Shown here in pieces: positions 1 to 11,625 of a DNA stretch of 64,000 nt (the stretch's first letter is position 1; each line of letters begins with the position of its first letter). Source of the stretch: Lepidostoma basale (lineage: Eukaryota; Arthropoda; Insecta; Trichoptera; Lepidostomatidae); contig JAHDVF020001368.1 in NCBI GenBank assembly GCA_022606425.2, forward strand, positions 372,001 through 436,000, given 5' to 3'. The translations under genes were made by a program, and so were the position numbers. Under the pieces are notes generated by a model. That model was not told where the DNA came from. It did no database searches and saw nothing but the letters and a program-made list of their open reading frames with translations.

Positions 1-337
1 AACTTGACCGACCCTGTCTGTTGAGTTAGAAGTAAGATGGGGTAGATTAAATGTGGTCTGGCACCCCCTGTTCAGTCTTTAAATGAAAGTCCCGGATGGA
101 CCGGGGACAGGCCCAGGGAGTGTACGAGCAAGGCTGACAAAAGGGCGCCGCTACGCCCAATAACATACTCGGGCATGTGGCGGGAACTTCTATGTTCCTT
201 TTTTTTTAAAAACCCTGTTGAGTTGAAATTAAATTCAAAATATAGAAAGAAAACATTTGTAATATCCTTGAGATTACCACCGGCAAGGATCGTATTATTG
301 AAACCAATGAAGAAAAAATAAATAATTAAAATAACTA
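1..337. other. Unassigned stretch, no gene seen
   Basis: The first 200 bases are more GC-rich than what follows and read like a decayed transposon piece, but no frame stays open and I recognise no family. The remainder is AT-rich with a short TAAC repeat leading into the SINE3 copy. Confidence 0.3.
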
Positions 338-478
338 ACTAACTAACCATCACGCCGTCTCCCCGAAAGGGTAGGCAGAAAGAATGAACTGTCACACTTT
401 TACTGATGCGGCACTCCATCCTTCTCTTTTCGCCCCGCGGGAGACGCGGTGTGATGGGTTGCAAACCTCATCGCCACA
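338..478 (-). mobile_element. SINE3 copy (RTE-A-tailed short retroposon)
   Basis: Read on the minus strand this is the SINE3 unit defined by the clean copy at 42771-42920: a roughly 90-base body beginning GATGAGGTTTGCAACCC, then about 60 bases that match the 3' end of the RTE-A LINE, then a TTAG tail, seen here on the plus strand as repeated TAAC before the CATCACGCCGTCTCCCC block. No coding capacity. Confidence 0.7.
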
Positions 479-744
479 TCAATAATTAAAATAATAATAT
501 AATAAATTAAAAAAACACTTCAAAGGAAATCACCGAAAAAGCATTCGCCACAGTGAATGCAAACGTCGGGAGAATCTAACATGGCACTATTAGAAGAAGA
601 AGAAATATGTTAAACTGTTACAATCATTGCTATTGTAATTATTTGGGTCAATCGTTGAAGCTTTATATCAGAATTAATGGAGAAAAATCAGTCAATATTT
701 TTAATGTCAATGTGACCCGTTTGTTCCCACTTTTAAGTATATTT

Positions 745-790
745 TTCTCGACATGTTTCGAAGGTTTCACACCTTCGTCATCGGGAGAAC
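745..790 (-). ncRNA. Hammerhead-like motif, family HHR-E
   Basis: Minus strand, 5' to 3': GUUCUC (stem I), C-box CCGAUGA (778-784; the canonical second base U is C), one extra base, stem II GAAGG...CCUUC, GAAAC, AU, GUC (750), then GAGAA pairing with UUCUC. Five-base-pair stem I and a self-complementary ACAUGU stem III are as in type I hammerheads. The same sequence recurs at 10318-10364 and, decayed, at 8560-8690 and 34385-35470. The flanks 800-870 repeat part of the motif in the opposite direction, so the unit is a fold-back. Activity is doubtful because of the C-box change. Confidence 0.5.
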
Positions 791-879
791 GATATAGTTT
801 ATACGGTCTCCCGACGATGAAGATATAAAGCATTCAAAACACGTCGAGAAAAATAAACTCAAAAGTGGCAATCAATAAT

Positions 880-1704
880 TAATACGAATGAAAAATTAAT
901 AAAACTTGTATGAAACAGACTTTTTCATTATATATTATTATTTTTTCGTATGGAGTTTTACATCATTGTTCAAGAAACAATAAATAAAATCAATCATTTT
1001 CTTTGTAGGTGGCTTAGAACTATCACACAGTTAAAAATCAGTTGCTTGTATTGAAATGAAAAAGAACCCAGGGGTTACCACACCAAATTGCGTATGTGTC
1101 AAAATCAGATGTGGTGAATTATTTTTCTTTTTCTCGCATAATTTTGTTTGTTTTGTGAAAAAATAATTTCACCCAGAGAACGGTATGTTTTAACAAAGGT
1201 TATTCTTGATACGCTTACTCGGTTTTTTTTTTCGTAAAGACGGATGGCAATTTGAATTTAGAATCAGGTCACGAAAGGTGTAATGGAAAAAGCTAAGAGA
1301 TTGTCACCGAAACGTTAGGGGTACTCGGGAGAATAACAACAGGAAGGAGAAAGAGAAAACTCAATTGATCTATTTTAAATTGAAAGTCATCTTACAAGAA
1401 TAATGTCAATCGAATATATGTATTTCCTTTCATCTTATATTATATGTATTCCAAAAATCTGTTTTTAAATCTTCCCATGAGATATTTACGCAATTGAAAG
1501 GGATTAGGAAATAATTCTGGGAAGGCAAAACGATAATATTGTATTCATCTCTAAAAAGGGCTTATTATATAATTATATTTTTGTAAGTAGAAACGATTAT
1601 GGTTATTTTCATATTAGTTATTTTTCTTTGTGCTTTTCCAAGATTGTGTATTCGAATAATGATGGTAAAGGTATTTTACCCTCAAAAATATGTCGATATA
1701 AATA
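880..1704. other. AT-rich stretch without a gene
   Basis: No open frame of note, no tRNA and no clear repeat border. It is AT-rich intron-like sequence with short homopolymer runs. Confidence 0.4.
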
Positions 1705-2640
1705 AACAATATTCTTCCTCTTAGTAAAGGTCGTATGAACTGTTTATAAAATTGGACTAAGCTGGGCAGCTTTCGAAAACATGGGTTACATCCTTAAAAA
1801 CCAGAAAATACCGATCAACCTGAAACGAAAAGTCTATGAAGCCTGCGTTCTGCCAGAAACTGAAACTGTAACATTGTCCAAACAAAGTGCCGAGAAACTT
1901 CGAGTCACCCAAAGAGCCATGGAAATAGCCATGTTAGGAATAAGCCTAGGAGACAGAGTCAGAAATGATACGGTGAGAGAAAAATCAAAGGTCGCTGACA
2001 TCATCCACCGGGTGGCGACTCTAAAATGGCAATGGGCAGGTCACGTAGCCAGAAGCTCAGATTAAAAATGGACAAGAAGACTGCTGACTTAGAGACCGTG
2101 GACGGCAAAGAGAGGTGCAGGGCAACCGTAACTACGGTGGAAGGATGATCTGAACAGACACGTCGGAATAACCTGGATGCAATCTGCACAAGACAGAGTG
2201 ACATGGAAGCGAATATAGGAGGCCTTCGTCCAGGAGTGGATGGAAATAGGCTGAGGAAGAAGAAGAAGAAGAAGACCTGTTTATGACGGTGAGCTGTCCT
2301 GGGATGATGATGCCCAGAATACCTGTTAATATTTTGCTGGTTGGGTTTTCATCTTTAACAATTTTTGCGATTCTTGTATTTTTCATGCGGTCCACGTGGT
2401 CTCTCCAAAAGCGCCTTCTGCTTTTTTCCCATCTTAAAATGTCCTCAATACCACAGGCAGACTTTATCGTTTCATTTCTAATCCGATATCTGATGGTTTT
2501 GCCTGCGATGGAGCGTAGGGTTGGCATTTCTACTACTCTAAAAAGGTTCTTAGTTCTATTGGTATCGGCTCTGACCTCTATGACCTCTAAATAATGACTT
2601 AGTAAGGCAAAATGTATTATTTCCATAAAACATAATAAAC
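1705..2640 (-). pseudogene. RTE-F LINE 3' end, split by RTE-B
   Basis: The minus strand from about 2626 down encodes TLRSIAGKTIRYRIRNETIK, then WRDHVDRM and ARIAKIVKDENP-like blocks of an RTE reverse transcriptase C-terminus. Its last bases reappear at 1705-1745, left of the inserted RTE-B copy. Related copies are at 7227-7533 (minus) and 9440-9670 (plus). It is a fragment, with no catalytic motifs and no start. Confidence 0.6.
1746..2276 (+). pseudogene. RTE-B LINE 3' end (reverse transcriptase C-terminus)
   Basis: A frame from about 1781 encodes the C-terminal tail found after the palm of RTE-type endonuclease/reverse transcriptases: KVYEACVLP, then VTQRAMEIAMLGISL, then WQWAGHVA. Further blocks continue out of frame to about 2260, so the copy carries frameshifts. 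It ends in a (GAA)n tail (2262-2276). A second, longer copy lies at 35585-36125. It is inserted into an RTE-F element: CTGTTTAT occurs on both sides (about 1740 and 2278) as a plausible target duplication. Confidence 0.75.
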
Positions 2641-3283
2641 ACTGGACACTGATTCCTTTTTATTGTGATATTGTTGATATTAATGTTATTGTTATTACAA
2701 AATATTTTAACATATTTAAATACTTGTTACGTGTAAAGTTAATTGATTGTTCACGTTATTTAGGGTGTGTTATTTATTTAAGTTTATATTTTGGTGTCTA
2801 CACAGCTGAAAATACCAGCAAAGTTTCGCCCACCTGAATATTGATCATGAAGGTTATTAGTAATAATTAATCATCATGATATTAAGCAGTACGCCAACTC
2901 ACGATGATATTTCCAAATCCGAAATAGTCTCGACAAAAACCCTGGCAGTTACCTAGCAACGAACTCAAATTGAATGTGCATATTATAAAAAGAACTGAGA
3001 TCAAAATATACAATTTTTATTATTTTTAATAACAGAAACAATTAATACCAACGAAAATGTCTGTTTTATAGATGTTTTAAAGGAACATGCCATTCCCATA
3101 AAATGTAATTAAATTTCTAGGAAACAATAATAGATATCAGAAACAGAGAAATGAAACCGATTATTTATGAAGAAAATTGTTTCAATTCTATGAGAATTAA
3201 ATTATCCCAGAGAAAATTAACGAAAAAAATTTTTTTTTTTGTTTCTTGAACAATTATCTAAAACTCTGTATTAAATACGAATG
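2641..3283. other. AT-rich stretch without a gene
   Basis: I see no coding or RNA signal. Scattered poly(A)/poly(T) runs and no recognisable repeat border until the fold-back at 3284. Confidence 0.4.
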
Positions 3284-3450
3284 ATAACGTCTGTTTTTTA
3301 TAGTTTTATTATATTTTATGTGAACGATATGTTTCATCTGTCAAAGGAATTATAACATTCGATAATGCCTTCGACAGGCGAAACATGTCATTCGCATAAA
3401 CATAATAAATTTTCTAGAAAACAGACGTTTTCATTCGTATTAATTATGAA
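3284..3450. repeat. Fold-back element, family HHR-D
   Basis: The left arm (AACGTCTG, then TTTTATTATATTTTATG) and right arm (CATAAACATAATAAA, then AAAACAGACG) are inverted copies around a GCCUUCGACAGGC stem-loop followed by GAAACAUGUC (3380-3389). This is the stem II plus 3' core half of a hammerhead. The C-box position reads CGAUAA rather than CUGANGA, so the copy is decayed. Other members are at 38065, 45955, 46310, 50460, 61600 and 63215. Confidence 0.5.
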
Positions 3451-4036
3451 AAACAATGTGGCAGGAGAAGAAGAAAATTCTAGTTTGAAAATCTTCGAGG
3501 AAGGTTAAGTTAAAGCACATTATTCACGTTTAGAGCTGTTGTATCAAGTGTAGAATAATCATGATGATGTCCAACTTTCGATAGGAAAGAAACAAGAAGA
3601 AGATATTTAAAATGATACTATTGTATTATTTTGTATTACTTTTTGCTTTATGTTCGAATAAAAAAATTAGCAACCCCATCTTGAATTTTAAATAAATTTG
3701 TTAAATTTATTGAACGCTAAGGCATTAACACTGTGGAATTCCATAGTAATATACTTAGGAAATTGAAAATAATCAGATTCCTCCTTTTACTCCTTTCTCC
3801 TTAAATATTTTGTCTACATTTAATCACCCAAGCTCCCATTCCCAATCATGTATTATTATTATTTAATATTATTTATTAGCTCTTACTGATAAAAAAATTA
3901 AAAAAAGAATAAAAAAATTATTTTTAGTACTTATAACAAAGAGCCCAGGTTAATTTTTAAATTTGAATTATGGTATCGAAATTTAAAGCGTTTTTATATA
4001 CTCGTAAGTCTTTTTTTTTAGTTTTTATTATATTTT

Positions 4037-4076
4037 TACAACTGAAGATGTAGGTATCCTCCGAAACATGTCGTGT
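4037..4076 (+). ncRNA. Hammerhead-like motif, family HHR-A (near-intact)
   Basis: C-box CTGAAGA (4042-4048) matches CUGANGA. It is followed by one extra T, a stem II of GTAGG/CCTCC with one mismatch, GAAAC, AT, GTC (ends 4072) and GTGT facing ACAA. The copy differs from the two perfect ones at 21356-21394 and 22010-22048 by one base in stem I and one in stem II. The flanks 3680-4130 also match that element, so this is a single-arm copy. Confidence 0.55.
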
Positions 4077-4609
4077 TTTTTAGTGTATTTTATAATATTT
4101 TGTGGATTAAACAAAGTCATTTCCAATTTCTTAAGTAAATTTGTTAAAGTTATTTTTATGATTATAACATTGTCAGTGTTACTGGGATTGACAAATCAAC
4201 CTTATGTTGTCGGTTACGCGAAAGCATCTGTTCACAATTATGTAAAATTTGTAAAAGCAATCAAACGAAAAAAACAACCAAGGCTAGAGAAGAGATGGGC
4301 CGACGATGTAGCTTCAATCGCTGGTTAACAGTGGGTGAGAAAGAAGACGACAGATATGAGTGGAAACGTTTGGAAGAGACTTCTATCCAGTAGTGAAGAG
4401 ATCAAGGCTAATAGAATTAGAAAAACACTAGACGCTAGATGTTTTAAACTTATAGTGTGTGTCTGATTACTGGTTCAGATTACAACGATCAGAGAGAACG
4501 ATGTGACCAAATGAACTTCTACGAGTATATGAATAAGTAATCAGAAAATTAATACAAAAATTTTGTGAAAAATCTTATTGAACGACATTGTTTGTACACT
4601 ATATCTCGT

Positions 4610-5335
4610 ATAATATCAAATCAAATCAGTTGATAACATCAAATTACATCAATTACAAAAATAATTGATAAAATTGATAACATCAGTTACAAAAATATTT
4701 TTAAGGGATCTATTGAGAACAGGTAAAATAATATATTGTGTATAGTATGCTGCCAGAAACGCATGAGAGATGGTTCAACATTAGGAAGACAGGATACTCT
4801 CCAGAATTAAAAGTATTTGCCTTCTGAACGTACTTTCACTAACATGAAAGACGTCAATCTCCGAGGAGACCGTGTTCAGCAAATTAATTGCTCTTCCCAC
4901 CGGTGTCACCAGAGGCAGGTTGGTTCTGGCGGCCGGTAAGTAAAACAATCTGTGTTGTCGCTGTCGGAGATATCTATTGGAGACAAAAAGCCGAACACCC
5001 TACAGCACGGCCAAGTTCTCGAAATATCCCCAGAGTAATCTAAAGAAATGGGTTATGAGATGCCCATCTCTTCGAAGCTCCAGAGAGTTGGCCCAAAGGA
5101 TTCCCAAAAGAAATGCTGTTGGATAGAGCCACGGATAGCTAACATACTCTTTCACGTAGAGATACCTCAGAATTTTTTTCTGAACATGAGAATCCCTGAA
5201 AACTCTGCCGGTCTGGACGATGAAGCCCAACATCCTCAGTGCAGTGCTACAAATCCTCTCAATATGTGCACGAAAAAAATTTTTTTTTGGGATGTGTGTG
5301 TTTGAAAAATTTGGACTTAAAGCGTTCTGCACAAA
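4610..5335 (-). pseudogene. LINE-J (Jockey-like) 3' end
   Basis: The minus strand encodes a reverse-transcriptase C-terminal region with the blocks FLRYLYVKEYVSYPWLYP and RRDGHLITHFFRLL, in a frame of about 110 codons (5332-5000). The 3' end is a short TTTGA-type tail, seen as AATCAAATCAAATCAG near 4616. The same family recurs at 29083, 30950, 42487, 54305 and 56024. The catalytic domain is absent, so this is a 5'-truncated copy as usual for LINEs. Confidence 0.7.
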
Positions 5336-5649
5336 CGACCCTAAAATCTAATTACACCCATTGACCTATACACGCTTACTCTCGATTATATCTAGTGTTA
5401 CAATTTACGACCTAGCAAATTACACGAGGTGAATCGATTCAGATGTAATACTCGTATTCTCGCAGTTCTCCCGGCAAAGTTATATATTCGTTTTTTATTC
5501 ATCTACTTTTGTATATTTTCGTTTTTTAAGAGTCTGCTTATTGTAAATTTATTTATTTATTTACGACCAAAATGCGCCTTGATACAACTAACATATTTAT
5601 AGAACCTACAGTACACCAAAGTAAAAACATTAATTAATTGAAAATATAA

Positions 5650-6100
5650 TAAACTAAATAACTAACCATCACGTCGTCTCCCCGATAGGGTAGGCAGAAA
5701 GAATGGACTGTCACACTTTTACTGATGCGGCACTCCATCTTTCTCTTTTCGCCCCGCGGGAGACGCGGTGTGATGGGTTGCGAACCTCATCGCCACCAAT
5801 AGGCATCTCCCGCGCACACTTCGATCGTCCAACACCCACAAAATAAATCTAAAACAAATAATATGAAATACAAAAATATAAAATAAAATAACAAAATAAA
5901 AATAATTTAACCCAAAATGTTCTTTTTAGATGGTGCACATATTGTCTATTTAATTTATGTTCCACGAATCCACCGTTTATTTAATTTAGCACATAATGTA
6001 ATAAATAACACATAATGTTTTTTTCGATGTTCCACATGTTGACATGGACGATCCGGACTTTTGTGTTTATTTAATTTATGTTACACGTATCCACCGTTTT
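5650..6100 (-). mobile_element. SINE3 long form (about 430 bp)
   Basis: The SINE3 unit is at 5660-5800. The homology then runs on to about 6100, with a GGTGCACATATTGTC block and a GATCCGGACTTTTGTG block near the far end. The same composite is at 27425-27832 and part of it at 44228-44352. The composite has no long open frame. It may be the true full-length non-autonomous element, of which the 150-bp SINE3 is the 3' part. Confidence 0.65.
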
Positions 6101-7145
6101 TTAAATGGCTATAATTAGGCACTTAACCAGCAAGAATTTTAAAATACTATTGAAGAAATTATTCAAATTGTCATTGGAACAAATGAAAAAATTTTGTTTC
6201 AATGAAAATATAATATTTATGTTAAATGAAAAATACAGCAAAAACCTAGTTAACCGTCGCGTTGCCATGTGGTAAATTGAGTTTCCACTGCCAATTTAAA
6301 GTTGATTTTCTTAAAACCTATGGACCCTTATATTATAAAAAAAATTGTAATTCTCCATTGAAGTGTTCTCAATATTTCGTAATAAAAAAAAAAGCAAAAA
6401 ATTACTTCCTTCATCCCAAAAAAAAAAATTTCTAAGACTGCCCTCACCTTCATTCGTGTTAAGGTAGAATTTGTTTTGCTAATATTTACAACTTTATCAA
6501 AAGTGACAAATACTTACTCGCTGTTTTGAACGTATTATAAATTATATGTCTGGCCTTTTCAATAGATACGTAATAATAGAGACTGTGGATGAAAACGCAG
6601 CATGCAACTTAATAATATCAGAACTGTGAAAATATTAACACTTTACCAAAAGGGACAAATATTAATACGTACTCGTTGTCTTGAACGTACTATACATTTT
6701 GCCTAGGTGCCTTTATCATACGTAAAATCTCGTAGAGTTTCGCCCCGCCGCGCCGGCCGCCGGCCGCAAGACAAGTATATACCCGTATGTCCAGTCGCCC
6801 GTATGCTATGACGCATTACATATCAGAAATCGCATGGTTCCAGAAAAAAATTAATAAAGATATGTTTTTCAAATAATCCATGTATGTTATAGATATCGAT
6901 CTATTCCTAATGAAATTCCCTACAAGATGACATAAATTAAATTTTGATTCATCTAGTCATATGCTTGATATTTAGATAAAGTTAGCGGTAAACTGAACTT
7001 ACCACATGGGAGCGAGCGTTTTGTTTTGAACACGGTACGTTAAGGGTTAAAAAATATCTATACATATACAGGGTTATTGGTTAAGTTATAATAGTAAACA
7101 CGATTGTTTAGTGGTTTTACTTGGATTTAATTTATACTTATAAAT
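6101..7145. other. Intron-like stretch without a gene
   Basis: AT-rich except for a short GC-rich patch at 6740-6780 (CGCCGCGCCGGCCGCCGG-like). I see no open frame or repeat border. Nothing else can be supported. Confidence 0.35.
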
Positions 7146-7226
7146 TGTGACAAATTTGTTTCGCCGTGCGAGGGCATTCTTAAATGTTTGAGAATGCCCT
7201 CGCAAGGCGAAACAAATTTGTCACAA
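7146..7226 (+). repeat. Near-perfect 35-bp fold-back with hammerhead-like core (HHR-J)
   Basis: Two 35-bp arms differ by one base and meet at a 10-base loop. On the plus strand: UUGAGAA (7188-7194, two differences from CUGANGA), extra U, stem II GCC...GGC, GAAAC, AAAUUU, GUC (7222), with UGU/ACA as start of stem I. Stem III here is the 10-base palindrome ACAAAUUUGU. The C-box is degraded, so I treat it as a relic. Confidence 0.45.
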
Positions 7227-7533
7227 TCTTCTTATTCTTCTTCCGCTTAGTTTAGGTCGTGTGACCTGTTTGTGACGGGGGCTGTCTTAGGATGATGATG
7301 TCCAGCCATCTCTCCATCTCTTTGGCGGCCTTCCTGGTAATCTCTTGCTGCTTGGGTTTTCATCTTTAACAATTTTTGCAATTTTTGTATTTTTCATCCG
7401 GTCCGCGTGGTCTCTTCAAAAGCGCCTTCTGCTTCTTACCCATCTCACTATGTCTTCAATACCACAAACAGACCTTATCGTTTCATTTCTGATCCGATCT
7501 CTGTTTACTAAACAATCGTGTTTACTATTATAA
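7227..7533 (-). pseudogene. RTE-F LINE 3' end
   Basis: The sequence matches the minus-strand copy at 2277-2640 over the TCTTTAACAATTTTTGCAAT and GCGCCTTCTGCTTCTTACCC blocks. It has a TTC-rich left edge that is the complement of a (GAA)n tail. Coding capacity is broken. Confidence 0.55.
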
Positions 7534-8560
7534 ATTAATAATGGAGTTTTACAAAATGAATACGTCAACCTTCAACAACAATGGGTTATTGGTTAATGAA
7601 CTTAGTTAGAACGTTAAAATACCTAGATGTTATAAAATAAACTGTACGTCAAATATAGTAGCGATTTTTTATAATTGACTTTCTTTTGAATTATGAATTA
7701 AAATATATGATGTATCAATCTGGTATCTACGGTATTTGTGACAATATGGACAGACAGTTCTAGTTTTTTTGTTAAGTGACAGTTCTATTATTATAGCCTT
7801 TTATATTTACTGAGTAAAATATGATTAAATGTTTGATTTAACCAAAAAAAAAATTTTATTTATAAAGCTCCGAATCTAGTTAAAAAAATATATTTTATAT
7901 AATTAATGGTTGACTTTTGCTTGGTGACATTAAAATGCGCTACCGTTTTCTTCTATCCACGTGTAATTCCTTATCCTAATAGCTAACCCATTTTTTAATT
8001 ATGTGTAAAAAATGGATTTATGCATGGATTTCTAAAGTATGATTGATTTAAATGTATGTTTGATTTGACTAACTAAGTAATCTAAAACAATAAAAAACCT
8101 TACTCAATCACAAAAACAATTTTTCACTTTCAAAAATAAGTACATTAAGAAAAATTTTAGTTTAAATAAATTTGCTTAAGCGGGATAAATAAAAATAAAT
8201 TAAAAATTTTCAAAATGTTGTTTCAGAGTGATGTGTGTTTGGCCTCTCTGTTTTTACATTCATTCCGGCGTAAAAGTAAGTGAATTACACATTCTCTAAA
8301 TCTGAATCTGGAGTAAAAATACTAAGAACCACGAAACAAAGGAAACCAAATCTATTATCAGTATTATTTCATTCATTAACTTCTCGGAAAGCTCAGAAAT
8401 AGTTAAACGAAAATTGAGCTTTGGAAGGAACACATTATTAAAATCACAAACTTTCTACTCGGGTAAATTTCTAGTGTACAATCTAAGGGGCGGATCTCAC
8501 AAGCTTATATTGAAGAAAATATTCAGTACCTGATTCCTACGTCATTTTTTAGGATTTTTT
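7534..8560. other. Intron-like stretch without a gene
   Basis: AT-rich with no sustained frame on either strand, no tRNA-like fold and no match to the repeat families described here. Confidence 0.4.
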
Positions 8561-8690
8561 TTTAATTAAAACCCTCTTTACATAGGCTTTACCCCTTCAT
8601 CATCGGGAGAACAATGTAAACTTTTATAAAGGTGTTAAGCTTTCGAAACATGTCTAGAAAAATAAACTCAAAAGTGAAAAAAGCAGTGTT
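8560..8690. repeat. Decayed HHR-E fold-back
   Basis: The left half carries the antisense of the C-box region (CATCATCGGGAGAAC). The right half carries GAAACATGTC at 8645-8654 followed by TAGAAAAATAAACTC, as in the HHR-E copies. The two halves are not from one intact core, so no functional ribozyme is expected. Confidence 0.4.
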
Positions 8691-8839
8691 TTGATTCATA
8701 AAAATCGTCATTATGGAATTCGACAGTGTTAACGTCTTAAGTTAATCTTTAAGTATTTTTTTTAATAAACTTTTTAATTGAACATTTTAGATCAATTTAA
8801 TATTAGAAAGGAGTGAAAGAAAGTATAAAAAACAAAATT

Positions 8840-9127
8840 ATGTAAGTATCGCTGTGTTGGTTTGCACATATAAAAGACATGGATGAATAAAGAATGTTTA
8901 ATAGAGTATACATTGTCTATATTAATGGAGTACGAAGTCGAGAAGAAATAGGAAAATATGGCATGATCAAAATTTAAAGGTCGGCCATGTAAGAAGTCGA
9001 AAGATTCGACTTGGGTATTTGAATCGCTAGATAAATGTGGAGGAAGCTAGAGAAGTGTGTCAATATATACGTGGCAGTTTATTCTCGCTGCCTACCTTAA
9101 CGGACAAACGGCGTGATGGTTTGTTTT
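8840..9127 (+). pseudogene. RTE-A LINE 3' end, degenerate
   Basis: RTE-A blocks are present in order (GTCGGCCATG, GTGGAGGAAGCTAGAGA, CTGCCTACC, GGCGTGATGG) but frames are broken. It ends in a TTTG-type tail. The family is described at 37065. Confidence 0.6.
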
Positions 9128-9194
9128 TATTAGACGAATGAAACACATTTTTAACACATTTCATCTCACCAGCAACAGAAAGGCTAACAAACTA

Positions 9195-9430
9195 ATCAAC
9201 CATCACGCAGTTTCCCCGGAGGGGTAGGCAGACGAACCGCCACACTAACCTTGCATATCTCTTGAGCTTCCTCTACATTTAAATACCGTAACACGCACGA
9301 TTTTTCCGAATTCAAATGTGGCCGGATGTTATTAATTGATTCATTTGGTCATGTCATGTTTTCTTCGACCATTCTCGGCTTCTCTTTTCATTTACACTGG
9401 TTGTAAACAGTGTTTTAACCATTTTTCTTC
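9195..9430 (-). pseudogene. RTE-A LINE 3' end, inverted to the previous copy
   Basis: Starts on the plus strand with CATCACGCAGTTTCCCC, the complement of the RTE-A 3' end, and runs through the AGCTTCCTCTACATTTA block. It lies tail-to-tail with the copy at 8840-9127, 70 bases away. Confidence 0.55.
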
Positions 9431-9439
9431 TCAACAGAA

Positions 9440-9670
9440 GATGAGGAGATAAAATGTTAAAAGAGGGAAGAAGCAGAAGGCGCTTTTGAAGAGACCACGT
9501 GGACCACATGGAAAATACAAGAATTTAAAAAATTGTTAAAGATAAAAACCCAAGCAGCAAGAGCCTACCAGGAAGGCTGCTAAAAGATGGAGAGATGACT
9601 GTACATTATCATCCTAAGACAATCTTCGTCACAAACAGGTCATACGACCTAAACTAAGAGGAAGAAAAAT
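9440..9670 (+). pseudogene. RTE-F LINE 3' end
   Basis: Plus-strand RTE-F blocks AGCAGAAGGCGCTTTTGA and AGACCACGTGGACCACATGG, then a GAGGAAGAAAAATAAG tail. It is opposite in orientation to the copies at 2277 and 7227. Non-coding now. Confidence 0.55.
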
Positions 9671-10317
9671 AAGATATTTACATCCATTCGTTCTAAAATT
9701 ACAAACCAGGATGCAATCATCTACGAGTACTTTAGATTTCTTCCGATATTCCATCACGTATCCTTTTTTCGCACTATATTCTCAGTTTCTGCGGCATTAA
9801 AGCTTCTTTTACTAGATCCTTAGCTTCTCTTTCATGTGTAAGAGTTGGCACAAGAACATCATAATGTACTACCCACAACAAAAATCTTCTATCAGAAGCA
9901 TTAAAAAACTGTTACCCACATATTATATTAATTTATCTTAAGTGATAAGAGGTGTGTAGAATGTTTCCATACAGCGCAAACGAAATATTATGGAAATATG
10001 TTACTCACATATTATAATAGCGCACTCCAGACTCAGTCACACCGGTCCATTAGATCCGACTACAAGTTTGCTTTTAGTGTATATTAGTAAAGGAATCCCA
10101 AATATTGTCCACTTTAACATTAATGTATTGAATAAAGCTGCATCCAAAATTTCTCGAAACTTTTCAAACATTATTTTCAATAGAGTTATAAAATACTCAC
10201 AGTTCGTTCGTTTATTTTAGAGTGTATCATAAAATTTGTTTAAAATATTTTGACCTTATTAAAATTTTACAATACTAAATAATATCTAAACATATCTCTT
10301 TTTAATACAATTTTATT
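9671..10317. other. Intron-like stretch without a gene
   Basis: One frame of 76 codons (9990-10220) exists but has no recognisable domain, and its codon use is that of AT-rich noise. I regard the stretch as non-coding. Confidence 0.4.
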
Positions 10318-10364
10318 TTTCTCGACATGTTTCGAAAGCTTTGCACTTTCATCATCGGGAGAAC
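10318..10364 (-). ncRNA. Hammerhead-like motif, family HHR-E (best copy)
   Basis: Minus strand: GUUCUC, C-box CCGAUGA (10352-10358), extra U, stem II GAAAG...CUUUC, GAAAC (10329-10333), AU, GUC (10324), then GAGAA, which pairs with UUCUC. Only the second C-box base departs from CUGANGA. Predicted scission is after the C at 10324. A broken inverted partner follows at 10371-10400, giving a fold-back. Confidence 0.5.
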
Positions 10365-10641
10365 GATATAAGCTTTCGAATAATGTCGAATAAAATAAAA
10401 TCAAAAGTGGAGAAAACAGTATTTTAAATCATAAAAAATCGGCACTATGGAATTCCAGTGTTAACGCTTTAAGTTTACTTAAAATAAAGATTATGTTTCA
10501 TTGTAATTTCACAATTTTGTTTCCACTTTTCACAAACATGTTTTGGGACTAAATAAACTTATATTCAAGTCCAATAATCGATTTGTTCCATCTGTCCCCG
10601 AATTCTAACTGAAACTCAATTAACTCTACCCCTAGCCTTTA

Positions 10642-10659
10642 CCCCCCCCCCCCCCCCCC
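10642..10659 (+). repeat. Poly(C) run
   Basis: Eighteen C residues in a row, conspicuous in an AT-rich region. It is a simple-sequence tract prone to sequencing and replication slippage. Confidence 0.95.
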
Positions 10660-10967
10660 ATGCCTTTTGCATTTTTTATATAAATAACGATTTTGACTCA
10701 TTTTGTAGTTATAATTTCTACACTGATGAAGGGCTTCTGTTTCTTGAAATATGTTTGTGTCAATGTTAAATTTTAAATTTGATTTTTAAATAAAGTATTG
10801 TGTTTCAAAGAAAAAATATTTTCAATTATTATATAACTTCTAGAAAACTTATATTTTTATTCGTATTAATTATTTAATACGGAGTTTTTCATGATTGTTC
10901 ATTCAAAAAGTATTAAATATTTTAACGACATATTAATTTTAAATACTAAGCTGAAAAACATCAACTA

Positions 10968-11625
10968 ATTATCCATCACGCCGTTTCCCCGGAGGGGTAG
11001 GCAGAGATGATAGTCCGCTATACCGTTCTGTCCTGGCATACCTCCCTAGCCTCCTCCACATTCATACATCGTAACATGCACTTCGTCAATTTTTCCGACT
11101 TCAAATGTGACCGCCTTTCTGTATTTGATTAATTTGGTCATGTCATGCTTTCCTTCGTCTTCCGCGGCTTCTCTTTCAACTCACACTGCTGGAATACAAC
11201 ATTTTAACCATTCCTCTCTAAGGGATCCTTTTTTTCATTTTACTTATGATGCAATCATCTCCCTTACATTTCTTTCTCATGTCGTCATATTCTATCATAT
11301 ATCGTTTTCTCGCATATTCTTCTCAGTGATCTCTTTTCTACGTCATTTATTCTGCTTTTATATTTTTTGCCAGCTCCAATCTTCACTTCTATACATAAGG
11401 GTTGGCAGTAGAACTCCATTATGCACTGTCATCTTTGCTTTAGTTGAAATATTTCTATTTGCAGTGATGTCTTTAAGAGCGCCATTAATTTTTTTCCCCG
11501 CACCTACCCTTATTTCGATATCTTTCTCCATGGTTTCATTTCTTGTAAACATGCTTCCCAGTAATTTGCTCCAGTTAAATTTATTTCTAAATTCTAATTT
11601 AAAAATAAAATACTATCTTTAGACT
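10968..11625 (-). pseudogene. RTE-A LINE 3' end, long copy
   Basis: On the minus strand the order of blocks is MFTRNETMEKDIEIRVGAG, then IKGALKDITANRNISTKAKM-like, then MAVHNGVLLPTLMY, followed by the usual C-terminal region down to the GGCGTGATGG end at 10968-10985. It starts farther upstream than most copies here. Frames change several times, so it is dead. Confidence 0.7.

Noticed and set aside
10720..10762. Hammerhead-like CUGAUGA ... GAAAUAUGUU
   Set aside because: C-box and 3' core are present but stem II pairs poorly and there is only one copy; not strong enough to list as a ribozyme.
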